This document shows, piece after piece, positions 43,164 through 52,521 of a stretch of DNA of 64,000 nt (its first letter is position 1; each line of letters opens with the position of its first letter). Below the pieces are notes generated by a model. It was not told the origin of the DNA. It ran no database searches and saw nothing but the letters and a program-made list of their open reading frames with translations. The stretch is taken from assembly GCA_965140555.1 (NCBI GenBank), contig OZ223259.1:558001-622000 (forward strand). Direction: 5' to 3'. Origin of the DNA: UBA1351 sp965140555 (lineage in GTDB: Bacteria > Bacillota > Clostridia > Lachnospirales > Vallitaleaceae). The position numbers and the translations under genes are program-made.

Positions 43164-44165
43164 ATGAGTTATACAATTTACGATTTAGCAAAAGATGCTG
43201 GTGTATCCGTCTCCACTGTTTCTAGAGTTTTAAATAATAGTGGCCCGGTAAAAGCATCGACCAAAGACAGAATTCTACAATTAATGGATAAGAACAATTA
43301 CAAGCCGAATGTTTATGCCCGAGGACTGAATAAAATCGGCATGAAGACAATCGGAATCATTATTAATGATATATCCAATCCTTTCTTTGCCGCTGTTATT
43401 AACGGTATGGAGAGTGTGAGTCGAAATTTTAAATACAGCCTCGTACTATGTTCAACCGGAAATAGCCCTGAAGCTGAAAAAAGAGAGCTCTCCATCCTTT
43501 TAGAAAAGCAGGTAGATGGATTAGTTCTTATTGGTAGTCGCCCCCATCACGATGTGAATCGCTCCTATCTCCTAGAAATCAGCGATCAATATCCTGTTGT
43601 TCTTATTAACAGTACTATCCGTGGCGGAAAACTTCTCTACTCTGTTCAGATTGATGAATACAAGGCAACTTATGAGGCTTGTCAATACCTTATCGACTCC
43701 GGCTATAAACGGCTATATGTCCTTGGCGACCCTTTCTGGCAGACAACCCATTCCAAACTTGATGCAATCAAAGCTTGTTTGGCTGATAACCAGTTGCCCT
43801 TTGACCATGAACATTTTATATCCTCATCTTACAGCTATCAATTTGACGAAAAGACGATATGTGACATCCTATCCGCATCGACAACACGAACCGCCTTTTT
43901 CTGCTGTTCAGATATGATAGCTATAGGCTTACATCACCTTCTCCTTCGTAAGAACATTCAAATTCCTCAAGACGTCGGTCTTGTCGGATACTCCAACACA
44001 CAACTTTCCGGTTTGATAACGCCACCACTAACGACGATTGATCAACATATGGACCAACTAGGTAGTCAAGCCATGAATACCATTATCGGACTTCTAAATG
44101 GTCAAACCTTACCTAGGAAAAAAAACATCATCGACCATCATCTTATTATTCGCGAAACGACCTAA
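43164..44165 (+). CDS. LacI-family transcriptional regulator
   Basis: 333 residues. The N-terminal HTH is TIYDLAKDAGVSVSTVSRVL with hinge helix KPNVYARGLN, followed by a periplasmic-binding-like ligand domain (TIGIIINDISNPFFAAVING, LSGLITPPLTTIDQHM). It is divergent from the dctP operon, separated by a 400-base control region with two operator sequences, and most likely represses the TRAP-GH31 genes when no sugar ligand is bound. AGAGGAA precedes the ATG. Convergent with the esterase gene through a bidirectional terminator. Confidence 0.93.
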   Translation: MSYTIYDLAKDAGVSVSTVSRVLNNSGPVKASTKDRILQLMDKNNYKPNVYARGLNKIGMKTIGIIINDISNPFFAAVINGMESVSRNFKYSLVLCSTGNSPEAEKRELSILLEKQVDGLVLIGSRPHHDVNRSYLLEISDQYPVVLINSTIRGGKLLYSVQIDEYKATYEACQYLIDSGYKRLYVLGDPFWQTTHSKLDAIKACLADNQLPFDHEHFISSSYSYQFDEKTICDILSASTTRTAFFCCSDMIAIGLHHLLLRKNIQIPQDVGLVGYSNTQLSGLITPPLTTIDQHMDQLGSQAMNTIIGLLNGQTLPRKKNIIDHHLIIRETT

Positions 44166-44185
44166 ACGACGTATATAGCCATCAA

Positions 44186-44230
44186 AAGCAAACAGCAACT
44201 TTAGAATCTCTTAACTGTTACTGTTTGCTT
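44186..44230. terminator. Bidirectional terminator between lacI-type gene and esterase
   Basis: AAGCAAACAG pairs with CTGTTTGCTT, extended by AAC/GTT after a one-base mismatch; lies between the two convergent stops. Confidence 0.7.
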
Positions 44231-44247
44231 CCATTCTACTGGCACTT

Positions 44248-45051
44248 CTATTCTTTTTCAAAAAACCATTTAAGAACATCTTGAATATTACTATCCCAAT
44301 ATTTCCAGTCATGGGAACCGGGTCCCTCTTCATAGTGAATCCCTATGCCTGCTTCTGTTAATTCTTCATACATCGCCTTGTTTATCGTATATAGGAAATC
44401 TTCCGTTCCGCATGATTGGTAGAACTTAGGTAGCGCTACTTCTTTTGACTTATTAAGCATCGTGTATTTCAAATCATAAGAAGCCCCTTCTACCGGCTCG
44501 TCATCACCAAAAACCGCTTTCCAATCAATCTTCACATTGATATCCCCATTTTTCATATAGTTAGAAATTGGAATCAAGTCGAGTGCACCTGACATACTCG
44601 CAACCTTGGCAAACCGTTCAGGTTTATTCAACCCAATATACCAAGCCCCATAGCCCCCCATAGAAAATCCTGCAATATATGTATCTTCCGGACGTTTCGA
44701 TGCGGGGAAAAGATCACATACAATCTGTGGTAACTCCTCTGTAAAAAAAGTATAGTAATTGTTATAATTCCCCATGTTTTGATAAAAACTATTCGATGCC
44801 GATGCCATAACCGCTATGCAATTATGCTCTTGAACATAGCGCTCAATATTCGAAAAACGTAGCCATGAGTTATGACTTCCGTAAGCTCCATGAAGAAGAT
44901 ATACAACGGGCAATCCTGTTTTATACGAATATTTACCTTGAAGTGCCGGATCATTGATCTCATTGTTCCCTTGAACCGTCGGAATGACCACACTAAAATC
45001 GATATTACTTTGTAACGATTCACTAAATGTTGTACATGTTATATTTGCCAT
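44248..45051 (-). CDS. Alpha/beta-hydrolase esterase (EstA/FrmB-like)
   Basis: 267 residues from the ATG at 45049-45051, which has AAGGAGG upstream; an earlier in-frame start would add 38 residues without family resemblance. Esterase D/tributyrin esterase fold: LPVVYLLHGAYGSHNSW (oxyanion region), nucleophile elbow IAGFSMGGYGAW, and His in GPGSHDWKYW. The N-terminal ITCTTFSESLQSNIDFSVVI is typical of this family, which includes short-chain and feruloyl esterases. No signal peptide is seen. Divergent from an AraC-type regulator gene, 171 bases apart, which may control it. Confidence 0.87.
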   Translation of the reverse strand: MANITCTTFSESLQSNIDFSVVIPTVQGNNEINDPALQGKYSYKTGLPVVYLLHGAYGSHNSWLRFSNIERYVQEHNCIAVMASASNSFYQNMGNYNNYYTFFTEELPQIVCDLFPASKRPEDTYIAGFSMGGYGAWYIGLNKPERFAKVASMSGALDLIPISNYMKNGDINVKIDWKAVFGDDEPVEGASYDLKYTMLNKSKEVALPKFYQSCGTEDFLYTINKAMYEELTEAGIGIHYEEGPGSHDWKYWDSNIQDVLKWFFEKE

Positions 45052-45222
45052 TACTTCCTCCTTAAAAATGAATTGCATATGAGTATTATAACAAGAAGTT
45101 TTTATACGAATCCTATAAAAATTGCACGATATGTCTATTTTTTCTACATTTCTTGCTATTTTCATGATAAACTACATAGGTCATCACGCTTACTATGTAC
45201 TCAATAATTTGGAGGTACTTCT

Positions 45223-46035
45223 ATGATTGATCCATCTAGCATCCATATGAACCATGGGAAAATTGTATCCGGTCATCGCCATGTGGGCGAACACTTTAAT
45301 ATGACGCATTCTCATTATCATACGTACTATGAATTGTACATTTTGGAAAAAGGATCGCGTCATCACATTATTCAAGGCAACGCCTATACCCTAGAGCCCT
45401 GGCAATGCATACTTTTGCCTCCCTTTACCATGCATCAATCTTCCGGTCTAGACCAGGAACAATATCAGCGTTCGATTATTTATTTCACAGAGGATGCCAT
45501 TCATTCATCTTGCCTAAAAGAACAGTTGCAAAACACCTTCTCCCTCTATCAACCTAGTGAAAAAATCCAATATGAAATTCAACACGATGTCAATTCATTA
45601 TTTGCTGCTGAATCAGATAACAACCGTATGTCTGAAGATATGATGTGCCATCTTCTGAATTTGATTCTCATTCGTTTAACACAATCGGCTATCGTTGACC
45701 TACCGCAAAAACGAACACATCTTATCGATGATATTATTGGCTATCTTGATAGACATTACCCTGATTCCCTATCCTTAGATATTATTGCTAAAACTTTCTA
45801 CATCAACAAGTATCAATTATGTCGTGACTTCAAAGAACATACAGGGACCACCATACAAAAGTATGTGACGCATCTACGTATGATGCACGCTACTCGCCTT
45901 CTTCAAGAGACAGATCTCTCCATACAGGCAATTGCCCATGCAACCGGCTTTCAAAGTATGACCCATTTCGGTCGTGTCTTCAAGCAGCATGCGTCTATGA
46001 CACCTAAAAAATACCAACTTCTTCACCGTCAGTAG
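45223..46035 (+). CDS. AraC-family transcriptional regulator with cupin sensor
   Basis: 270 residues. N-terminal cupin-like sensor (HSHYHTYYELYILEKGSRHH, NAYTLEPWQCILLPPFTMHQ) and two C-terminal HTH motifs (LSLDIIAKTFYINKYQLCRD and LSIQAIAHATGFQSMTHFGR) ending in the canonical FKQHASMTPKKYQ. It probably binds a sugar. Divergent from the esterase gene, and convergent with the ABC permease gene 21 bases beyond its stop. GGAGG precedes the ATG. Confidence 0.92.
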   Translation: MIDPSSIHMNHGKIVSGHRHVGEHFNMTHSHYHTYYELYILEKGSRHHIIQGNAYTLEPWQCILLPPFTMHQSSGLDQEQYQRSIIYFTEDAIHSSCLKEQLQNTFSLYQPSEKIQYEIQHDVNSLFAAESDNNRMSEDMMCHLLNLILIRLTQSAIVDLPQKRTHLIDDIIGYLDRHYPDSLSLDIIAKTFYINKYQLCRDFKEHTGTTIQKYVTHLRMMHATRLLQETDLSIQAIAHATGFQSMTHFGRVFKQHASMTPKKYQLLHRQ

Positions 46036-46056
46036 CTCCACGTTTTTGACCCCCGC

Positions 46057-47082
46057 TCACACTGTCCGTCGTCGCCTTTTTCGTTCTGCCAAAATACTTT
46101 GTAGAATGATAAAGAACGATAATAAGGCACCAATTGTAATCTTCGTCCACCATGATGATAGGCTTCCTTGGAAGTTGATTAATGACTCAATGGTCCCTTT
46201 TATCAATACACCAAACAAACTACCAATTACATTCCCGACACCACCTGTCAGTAGCGTTCCACCGATTACAGCGGAGGCGATTGCCTCCATTTCAAATCCT
46301 TTTGCCTGTTCCACAAATCCTGCACATGTATTTAATGCAAACAAAAAACCACCGAATGCTGCCAAAAAACTATTTATGACATAGGTTATTAATTTTGTTC
46401 GTCGTACATTCAATCCCATCAATAATGCCGACTGTTCATTCCCTCCAATAGCATAGATTGAGCGACCAAACTTCGTATATTTAAGTAATATATAGATACC
46501 TAGTAATACGATAATTGCCAGAATAACACTTGGATATATATAGGGATATACCATCTCTCCACGCTTATTTTCATACCCACCTATGGGTAAATAAAACTTA
46601 GCATTGGCCCAACTTAAAAACACTGTATTCTTTATACTGATCATTTCCGTACTGATAACAGCCGTCATCCCTCGGGCAAAAAACATACCTGCCAATGTCA
46701 CTATAAAAGGTTGCAGATTCAAATAGGCAATAAGCCATCCTTGTACAAATCCAAACAAAATTCCGACGAACAAGACTATAATCAGAGCGCTGACTGCACC
46801 TATTCCTTTAATCTCCATCATCCATGCCAGTAACATACACGTCATTGCCACCACAGAGCCAACTGAAATATCAATTCCGGCTGTAATTAAAACCATGGTC
46901 ATTCCTGTTGCAACGACGATGAGTCCTGCATTACTGATAAACAAATTAAAGAATACTTGAATACGGCCAAAATTTTTATCACTAAAAAGAAGAATACCAC
47001 TCATATACATGGCAATAAAAAGCACAATCGTTATTACCAATAAGAAGGTATGATTATTCATTGTAAATCGTAGCTTTTTCAT
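46057..47082 (-). CDS. yjfF: Sugar ABC transporter permease (YjfF/RbsC type)
   Basis: 341 residues, about ten hydrophobic helices of the BPD_transp_2 family: GLIVVATGMTMVLITAGIDI, DISVGSVVAMTCMLLAW, AIGGNEQSALLMGLNVRR, AIASAVIGGTLLTGGVGNVI. It corresponds to the second permease of the YtfQRT-YjfF galactofuranose-type importer. It follows the other permease gene directly (stop and start adjoin) and ends the operon. The substrate is inferred from family order. Confidence 0.85.
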   Translation of the reverse strand: MKKLRFTMNNHTFLLVITIVLFIAMYMSGILLFSDKNFGRIQVFFNLFISNAGLIVVATGMTMVLITAGIDISVGSVVAMTCMLLAWMMEIKGIGAVSALIIVLFVGILFGFVQGWLIAYLNLQPFIVTLAGMFFARGMTAVISTEMISIKNTVFLSWANAKFYLPIGGYENKRGEMVYPYIYPSVILAIIVLLGIYILLKYTKFGRSIYAIGGNEQSALLMGLNVRRTKLITYVINSFLAAFGGFLFALNTCAGFVEQAKGFEMEAIASAVIGGTLLTGGVGNVIGSLFGVLIKGTIESLINFQGSLSSWWTKITIGALLSFFIILQSILAERKRRRRTV

Positions 47083-48156
47083 TTATATTGCCTCCTTCTG
47101 CCTTTTACCCGCTGTCAGTTTTTTTTGTAAATTTCGAATCATGCGTTTTAATTCGGATGATTGCAGCGATACAATAATAATAACCACCACTGCCTTATAC
47201 ACAGGTAATTGATCCGCGGAAATCTTCATCGCATACAATGTTGTTGTTAATGTTTGAATCGTTATTGCCCCAACAACACTTCCGATAAGTGTAAACTTTC
47301 CACCTGCTAGACTGTTTCCACCTAGAGCAACTGCTAGAATCGCATCTAGCTCCATATTAAGCCCCGCATTGTTGGCATCAATGGAATACACTCTTGATGT
47401 AATAATCAACCCTGCAATGCCGGCACATAAGCCACTCGCTACATAGGCTAAAAACTGAATACGAATTGGGTTTAATCCCACGAGTCTTGAGGCTTTTCCA
47501 TTTATCCCTACTGCTTCGATATAAAGACCAAGGGGCGTTTTTTTCAATAGTAAATAGGTGAGTAACACAACAAAAATAGCAACAAAAACAGGGGTTGGAA
47601 GAGGAATTCCGGGAATGAACCCACCCAATCCTTTATAATGATCTACACGTAAGTACAAAATCTGTCCCCCGGTAATCAATTGCGCTATCCCTCGTCCTGC
47701 TGTAAATAAAATTAGGGTTGCCACCATAGGCTGTATTTTCATTTTTGCCACTAAAAAACCATTCCATACACCACATAAGCCTCCTGCTGCTACAGCGGCA
47801 AGAACACCTAGAATATACGGATTATGATAAAAATCTGTGCTTGTCTCGCCACCACTTAATACAAAAACGATAACCGCTCCTGATACGGCACTCACTGCCC
47901 CCACCGAAATATCTGCACCTCCGGAAGAAGCTACAACTAATGTCATTCCCACCGCCATAATGACGAGTTCTGATGAACGGTTAATTATATCGATAATATA
48001 ACCATAAAAAACGCCGTTATTGATTGTAATTGTAAAAAAACTAGGTGTTTTTATGACATTCACCGTCAATACGAGAAGTAACGATACAATGGGAAGAAAC
48101 AGTTTCATATTTACTATATGTTTTACTCGCGTACGCATATCCATTCCTCTATTCAT
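47083..48156 (-). CDS. ytfT: Sugar ABC transporter permease (YtfT/RbsC type)
   Basis: 357 residues from the ATG at 48154-48156, which is preceded by AGGAGGTGACACAC; it overlaps the ATPase stop by 8 bases. About ten membrane helices (MKLFLPIVSLLLVLTVN; VIMAVGMTLVVASSGGADIS; MELDAILAVALGGNSLAGGK). The GGADIS and GGNSLAGG stretches are typical of RbsC-like permeases. With the YjfF-like subunit it forms the heteromeric channel of the importer. Confidence 0.87.
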   Translation of the reverse strand: MNRGMDMRTRVKHIVNMKLFLPIVSLLLVLTVNVIKTPSFFTITINNGVFYGYIIDIINRSSELVIMAVGMTLVVASSGGADISVGAVSAVSGAVIVFVLSGGETSTDFYHNPYILGVLAAVAAGGLCGVWNGFLVAKMKIQPMVATLILFTAGRGIAQLITGGQILYLRVDHYKGLGGFIPGIPLPTPVFVAIFVVLLTYLLLKKTPLGLYIEAVGINGKASRLVGLNPIRIQFLAYVASGLCAGIAGLIITSRVYSIDANNAGLNMELDAILAVALGGNSLAGGKFTLIGSVVGAITIQTLTTTLYAMKISADQLPVYKAVVVIIIVSLQSSELKRMIRNLQKKLTAGKRQKEAI

Positions 48157-49678
48157 GTGTGTCACCTCCTGCAATCATCGTCATAATGTTTTCCTGACTT
48201 AATTCCTGTTCATTTAGAATACCCACCATTTTGTGGTCTCTTAATACAAGCATTTTTGCACATGTTCTTAGCATTTCTTCAATTTCTGAGGATATGAACA
48301 TGATGGCTTTCCCTTCACTTGCTAGTTTCAATACAAGTTTTTGTATTTCTGTCTTTGTCCCTACATCAATTCCTCTTGTCGGCTCATCTAGAATCAAAAA
48401 GTCCGGATTTGTTAATAACCAGCGTCCGAGTATAACTTTCTGTTGATTTCCGCCGCTTAACTGCTTTATCGGTGTTTCTCGACTTGCCGTCTTAATCTTT
48501 AGCGCATCAATATAACGCTCTGTGAATTCGACTTGCTCTTTTCTGGAATATAATTTGAAGGCACTTCGTTTCACCTGAAGAGCAATCATTATATTCTCCC
48601 TTACAGATAAGTCTTCAAAAATCCCTTCTTCTTTTCTATTCTCCGGCAAATACCCCATTCCCGCCTTCATGGCATCGATTGGTGCATGAATTTTAACGGA
48701 TTTTCCATTAACCTGCAAGCTTCCTTCATCCGGTTTATCGGCTCCGTAAATTGCTCTTGCAAGTTCAGAGCGTCCGGAACCTAACAATCCGGCTAATCCA
48801 ACGACTTCATTCGCATGTATATTTATGGAAAAAGATTCTATCGTTCCAATATGCTTCATTTCTTTTGCTTCTATAATGCACTGGTCATGGCTTCCTTCTT
48901 CCCTTTTATTACCCTGTTTTATTTTGGCCAAGTCATCAAATTCCTTACCCATCATTTTGGCTACCAATTGAACTCTAGGTAACGATTCGACTTCATATTC
49001 TCCAACGAATTCTCCATTACGAAGAACGGTAATACGATCACATATTTCATACACTTGCTCTAGAAAATGTGTGACAAAAATTATCCCCATTCCGTCCTCC
49101 TTAAGTTTCTTCATAAGCATAAATAATTTTTTGACTTCTAATGTATCTAAGCTTGAAGTCGGTTCATCCAGAATCAACACTTTCGCTGATATATCAACAG
49201 CCCTTGCAATAGCCACCATTTGTTGTAATGCAATGGAATAGTTTTCAAGTGGCTTGGCCACATCAATATGAATATCCAAGCTTTTCAAGAGTTTTTCAGC
49301 TTCTTGATTCATTGTCTTCCAATCGATCATTCCCCTGCGCTTAGGTTCGCGCCCAATAAAAATATTCTCTGCCACGGATAAATTTTCACATAAATTTACT
49401 TCTTGATAAACCGTACTTATCCCCTTTTCTTGAGCTTCTTGAGGGGATTTATTCACAAACTCCCCTTCTTTTCCCGAGAGAATCATGGTTCCTTTTTCAA
49501 ATTCTTCCACACCGGTTAGTACTTTGATTAATGTGGATTTACCTGCGCCATTTTCCCCCATAAGAGCATGAATCTCCCCATGTCTTAATGTAAACTCTAC
49601 ATCGGATAATGCCGTTACGCCGGGGAAATGTTTATCTATATGGCGCATCTGTAATAAGTATTGGCTCGTATCTTTCAT
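48149..49678 (-). CDS. ytfR: Sugar ABC transporter ATPase, two nucleotide domains (YtfR/RbsA type)
   Basis: 509 residues from the ATG at 49676-49678 after AAAGG; a TTG two codons upstream is unlikely. Tandem ATPase domains: Walker A GENGAGKSTLIKVL, signature YSIALQQMVAIARAV, Walker B VLILDEPTSSLD; second domain GLLGSGRSELARAI, LSGGNQQKVILGRW, FLILDEPTRGIDVG. Residues DKHFPGVTALSDVEF mark the RbsA/YtfR class. It powers the importer. It lies 95 bases after the binding protein gene, from which it is separated by a terminator hairpin. Confidence 0.92.
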   Translation of the reverse strand: MKDTSQYLLQMRHIDKHFPGVTALSDVEFTLRHGEIHALMGENGAGKSTLIKVLTGVEEFEKGTMILSGKEGEFVNKSPQEAQEKGISTVYQEVNLCENLSVAENIFIGREPKRRGMIDWKTMNQEAEKLLKSLDIHIDVAKPLENYSIALQQMVAIARAVDISAKVLILDEPTSSLDTLEVKKLFMLMKKLKEDGMGIIFVTHFLEQVYEICDRITVLRNGEFVGEYEVESLPRVQLVAKMMGKEFDDLAKIKQGNKREEGSHDQCIIEAKEMKHIGTIESFSINIHANEVVGLAGLLGSGRSELARAIYGADKPDEGSLQVNGKSVKIHAPIDAMKAGMGYLPENRKEEGIFEDLSVRENIMIALQVKRSAFKLYSRKEQVEFTERYIDALKIKTASRETPIKQLSGGNQQKVILGRWLLTNPDFLILDEPTRGIDVGTKTEIQKLVLKLASEGKAIMFISSEIEEMLRTCAKMLVLRDHKMVGILNEQELSQENIMTMIAGGDTHE

Positions 49679-49704
49679 AAACAAAATCCTTTCTGCTTTT
49701 TATC

Positions 49705-49751
49705 AAAAAAGGCATAAGTCTGGAGTGAATATATTCCACACTTATGCCTTT
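49705..49751 (-). terminator. Intra-operon attenuator between binding protein and ATPase genes
   Basis: Minus-strand AAAGGCATAAGTGTGGA pairs with TCCAGACTTATGCCTTT around an AT-rich loop, followed by six T. Located 22 bases after the binding protein stop, it should lower expression of the ATPase and permease genes relative to the binding protein. Confidence 0.8.
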
Positions 49752-49773
49752 CATTTAATCCGTGAATGAGTAT

Positions 49774-50799
49774 CTAATATGCACGTGTCGGCATTATTTC
49801 TTCTGCTGTTTCAGCAGGATACACGCCTTCTTCCACATATTGAAGTTTTTCCACTTGTTCTCCTTTTTCAAGTTTTTGAATAATCTCATCCACCCGTGGT
49901 CCATGAAGTGGGTTACATTCTACAGATACGTTCATATCGCCATCAATCATCGATGCGAACGCTGCATTTACTGCATCAAAGGATATAATCGTAATATCTC
50001 CATCCGGTCCACATGTTCTTCCCGCTGCTTTAATAGCATCAATAGCACCAAAGGCCATATTGTCATTTTCAGCAATAACGACATCAATATCATCATAGGA
50101 CTTCAAAAATGATTCCATGACTTCTTGCCCTTTTGATTGGGTGAATTCTCCTGATTGTCGTTCTAGCATCGTCCAATTCGGGTAGTCAGCCATTTTTTCT
50201 TCAACACCTTCTGTACGTCCTATTTGAGCTGATGAACCTATTGTCCCTTGCAATGTCACAATGTTAATCGATTCATCGGTTCGTCCATTTTCTTCCAAAT
50301 AGCCGGCTAACCAGCTCACGGCGTCATACCCTTCTTGTTTGAAATTAGATCCTACCCAGCATTTAAATAAGTTATCATCGGATATATCAATCATTCTATC
50401 GACGATAATTACCGGTATACCTGCTTCATCTGCTTCATTCAAAACAGTGTCCCATCCTGTTTCTGTTACAGGTGCAATGACAATATAATCAACCTCTTGT
50501 TGTATAAAATTACGTACTGCCTTAATTTGGTTTTCTTGCTTTTGTTGTGCATCACTAAATATAAGTTCATAACCGTTTTCTTCAGTAAATGTACCCTTCA
50601 TGGATTCTGTATTTGCAGTTCTCCAATCGGACTCTGCCCCGACTTGGGAAAATCCTACTACAATGCTCTCTGATCCGGAATCTTTTGCATCTGATTCTGC
50701 GTTTACTTCTGAAACTGCTGAATCCTCTGTGTCATTTCCACATGCAACCATCATCATCATCATAATTACGATAAGTGCTAATCCCATAATTTTTTTCAT
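49774..50799 (-). CDS. ytfQ: Sugar-binding lipoprotein of ABC transporter (YtfQ type)
   Basis: 341 residues. Lipoprotein signal with lipobox MMVACGN (Cys ~20) and a periplasmic-binding protein fold (peripla_BP_4): VVGFSQVGAESDWRTANTES, YIVIAPVTETGWDTVLNEAD, VVIAENDNMAFGAIDAIKAA. The opening GFSQVGAESDWRTANT and the RMIDISDD segment agree with YtfQ galactofuranose-binding proteins. First gene of ytfQ-ytfR-ytfT-yjfF. AGGAGG precedes the start. The YesM/YesN pair immediately upstream probably regulates it. Confidence 0.9.
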   Translation of the reverse strand: MKKIMGLALIVIMMMMMVACGNDTEDSAVSEVNAESDAKDSGSESIVVGFSQVGAESDWRTANTESMKGTFTEENGYELIFSDAQQKQENQIKAVRNFIQQEVDYIVIAPVTETGWDTVLNEADEAGIPVIIVDRMIDISDDNLFKCWVGSNFKQEGYDAVSWLAGYLEENGRTDESINIVTLQGTIGSSAQIGRTEGVEEKMADYPNWTMLERQSGEFTQSKGQEVMESFLKSYDDIDVVIAENDNMAFGAIDAIKAAGRTCGPDGDITIISFDAVNAAFASMIDGDMNVSVECNPLHGPRVDEIIQKLEKGEQVEKLQYVEEGVYPAETAEEIMPTRAY

Positions 50800-50978
50800 A
50801 AAATCCTCCTTAAATCCCTTTATATTATTTTTTTACCTCTATAGTTTAATCCTTATCCGGTATTGAAAATACAGCTAATCATTCGTTCTCTTTATGTTTT
50901 AGTTGTAATTTTTTTGACTCTGCTCTGGCTTTTTATAAAAATGATGTTTTCCTTCGAAGATGTTATGTTTTTATTGGA

Positions 50979-51045
50979 TGATTAGGTCGACAAAAGCATA
51001 TAGTGTATGTGAATTTAGTGAAACTTGCTTTTGTCGGGCTAATCA
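50979..51045. repeat. Small inverted-repeat element, copy B
   Basis: 67 bp. Its ends TGATTAGGTCGACAAAAGCA and TGCTTTTGTCGGGCTAATCA are inverted repeats (18 of 20). The interior GTGAATTTAGTGAAACTTGC matches copy A almost exactly, in the same orientation. Its right terminal TGA is used as the stop codon of the histidine kinase gene. Confidence 0.78.
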
Positions 51046-52521
51046 TTGGATGGATTCTTTAGGAAAACGCACATAGACTTTTGTACCTTCTCCATACTGA
51101 CTTTCCATATAAATCCCATACTGTTTTCCATATTTTAATTTTATCCTCTCATTGACATTCAAAATTCCAAATCCCTTCCCTTCTGAAATTTTAGGGGATT
51201 CTACTAATATTCCTTGTAAATACGCCAGTCTTTCTTTTTCTATACCTATTCCATTGTCTTCGACGACGAGTTCAACGATTTCCCCCTTACTAACCCCGGA
51301 AACCCGAATCATCCCCTTACCTCTCTTATTCTTTATTCCATGATATATTGCATTTTCTATCAATGGCTGAAGTGTCAGCTTAAGGGTTGTCACCTGTTTA
51401 ATGGATGGATCTATCGTAATGGAATAGTCTAAGATATCTTGATAACGATACTGTTGAATGCGCAAGTAACTGAGTATATGCGCCTCTTCTTGTTCAATTG
51501 TAATGCTATCTTTCCCTTTACTCAGAGACGTTCTAAAAAATTCAGATAACAAAGAAACCATTTTCATGGCATTCTTTTTTTTATCTGCTTCTATAAGCCA
51601 TATAATGTTATCAAGGGTATTATATAAGAAATGTGGATTAATTTGTGCTTGAAGAAGTTTCAGCTCCGTTTCTCGCAGATTTTTTTGCTCCTCCTTCACA
51701 TCATTAATCAATTCTCCAATCTGAACAATCATATGATTGAAATTATGCGTAAGCGTCGTTACTTCATCCCCTGTGCTTACAGCTACCCTTGTTTTAAAAT
51801 CTCCCCCGGCTATACGTTTTGTTGTTTCACTCAATTCATGTAGTGGCCTAGATATACTTTGAGCAATAAGACGTGAAATATACCAAGTAATCATGAGAAT
51901 CAACACAAATGCTAGCATACTTACCTTTAATGTATTATTGATATCTGTTTTTATTTTATGACGAACACTTTCCATACTGCTTGATTCATAATATATATAC
52001 TCTTGAATTTGCTCTTGTATTAAATCCGTCAGAATATAAATATTGGTTTCCAATTTGAAGATATTCTCTTCATATGTACCAATTTCTACAGGTTTTTCAA
52101 CATTTTCTTTAATCTCATCAATTCGATCTTCCAATGTACTTAGATGCTTTAATACACGACTAATCCGCTTTTCACTTTTATCATTGCTTGCAATCGTACG
52201 CAAATCGCCAAAGGTTGCTTCGGCACTTCGAATAAGTGCATAAGGATCTTCAAGGTCATTTATCGCATCAAAATCATCGAAATCTGCCGATCCGATAACA
52301 ATTCTATACATTGTATAGTCGATGGATTCCTTAAAGGACAGATTATAATCATTAGCACGTGTAATGCTCATTACAATCGTATCATAGCGATTACTAAATT
52401 GAATCATCGATACGAATAATATCATCATAAGAATGGCTAACGGCACTAAAATCACATACAGAAATATTCTCAACTTATCTTTCAGAGAACCTTTGAATTT
52501 ACTAAGAAATAAGCCGGTCAT
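51043..52521 (-). CDS. YesM-type sensor histidine kinase
   Basis: 492 residues. TM1 (~18-40), an extracytoplasmic helical region (41-198), TM2 (~199-218), HAMP (RLIAQSISRPLHELSETTKR), a coiled linker, His_kinase with NPHFLYNTLDNIIWLIEA and a HATPase_c domain (LIENAIYHGIKNKRGKGM, VVEDNGIGI). It starts in an ATGA overlap with the response regulator gene and is the obvious partner of that YesN-like protein. The ABC sugar operon lies downstream and is the likely target. The last codon and stop come from the inverted-repeat element at 50979-51045, which may have changed the C terminus. Confidence 0.93.
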   Translation of the reverse strand: MTGLFLSKFKGSLKDKLRIFLYVILVPLAILMMILFVSMIQFSNRYDTIVMSITRANDYNLSFKESIDYTMYRIVIGSADFDDFDAINDLEDPYALIRSAEATFGDLRTIASNDKSEKRISRVLKHLSTLEDRIDEIKENVEKPVEIGTYEENIFKLETNIYILTDLIQEQIQEYIYYESSSMESVRHKIKTDINNTLKVSMLAFVLILMITWYISRLIAQSISRPLHELSETTKRIAGGDFKTRVAVSTGDEVTTLTHNFNHMIVQIGELINDVKEEQKNLRETELKLLQAQINPHFLYNTLDNIIWLIEADKKKNAMKMVSLLSEFFRTSLSKGKDSITIEQEEAHILSYLRIQQYRYQDILDYSITIDPSIKQVTTLKLTLQPLIENAIYHGIKNKRGKGMIRVSGVSKGEIVELVVEDNGIGIEKERLAYLQGILVESPKISEGKGFGILNVNERIKLKYGKQYGIYMESQYGEGTKVYVRFPKESIQ

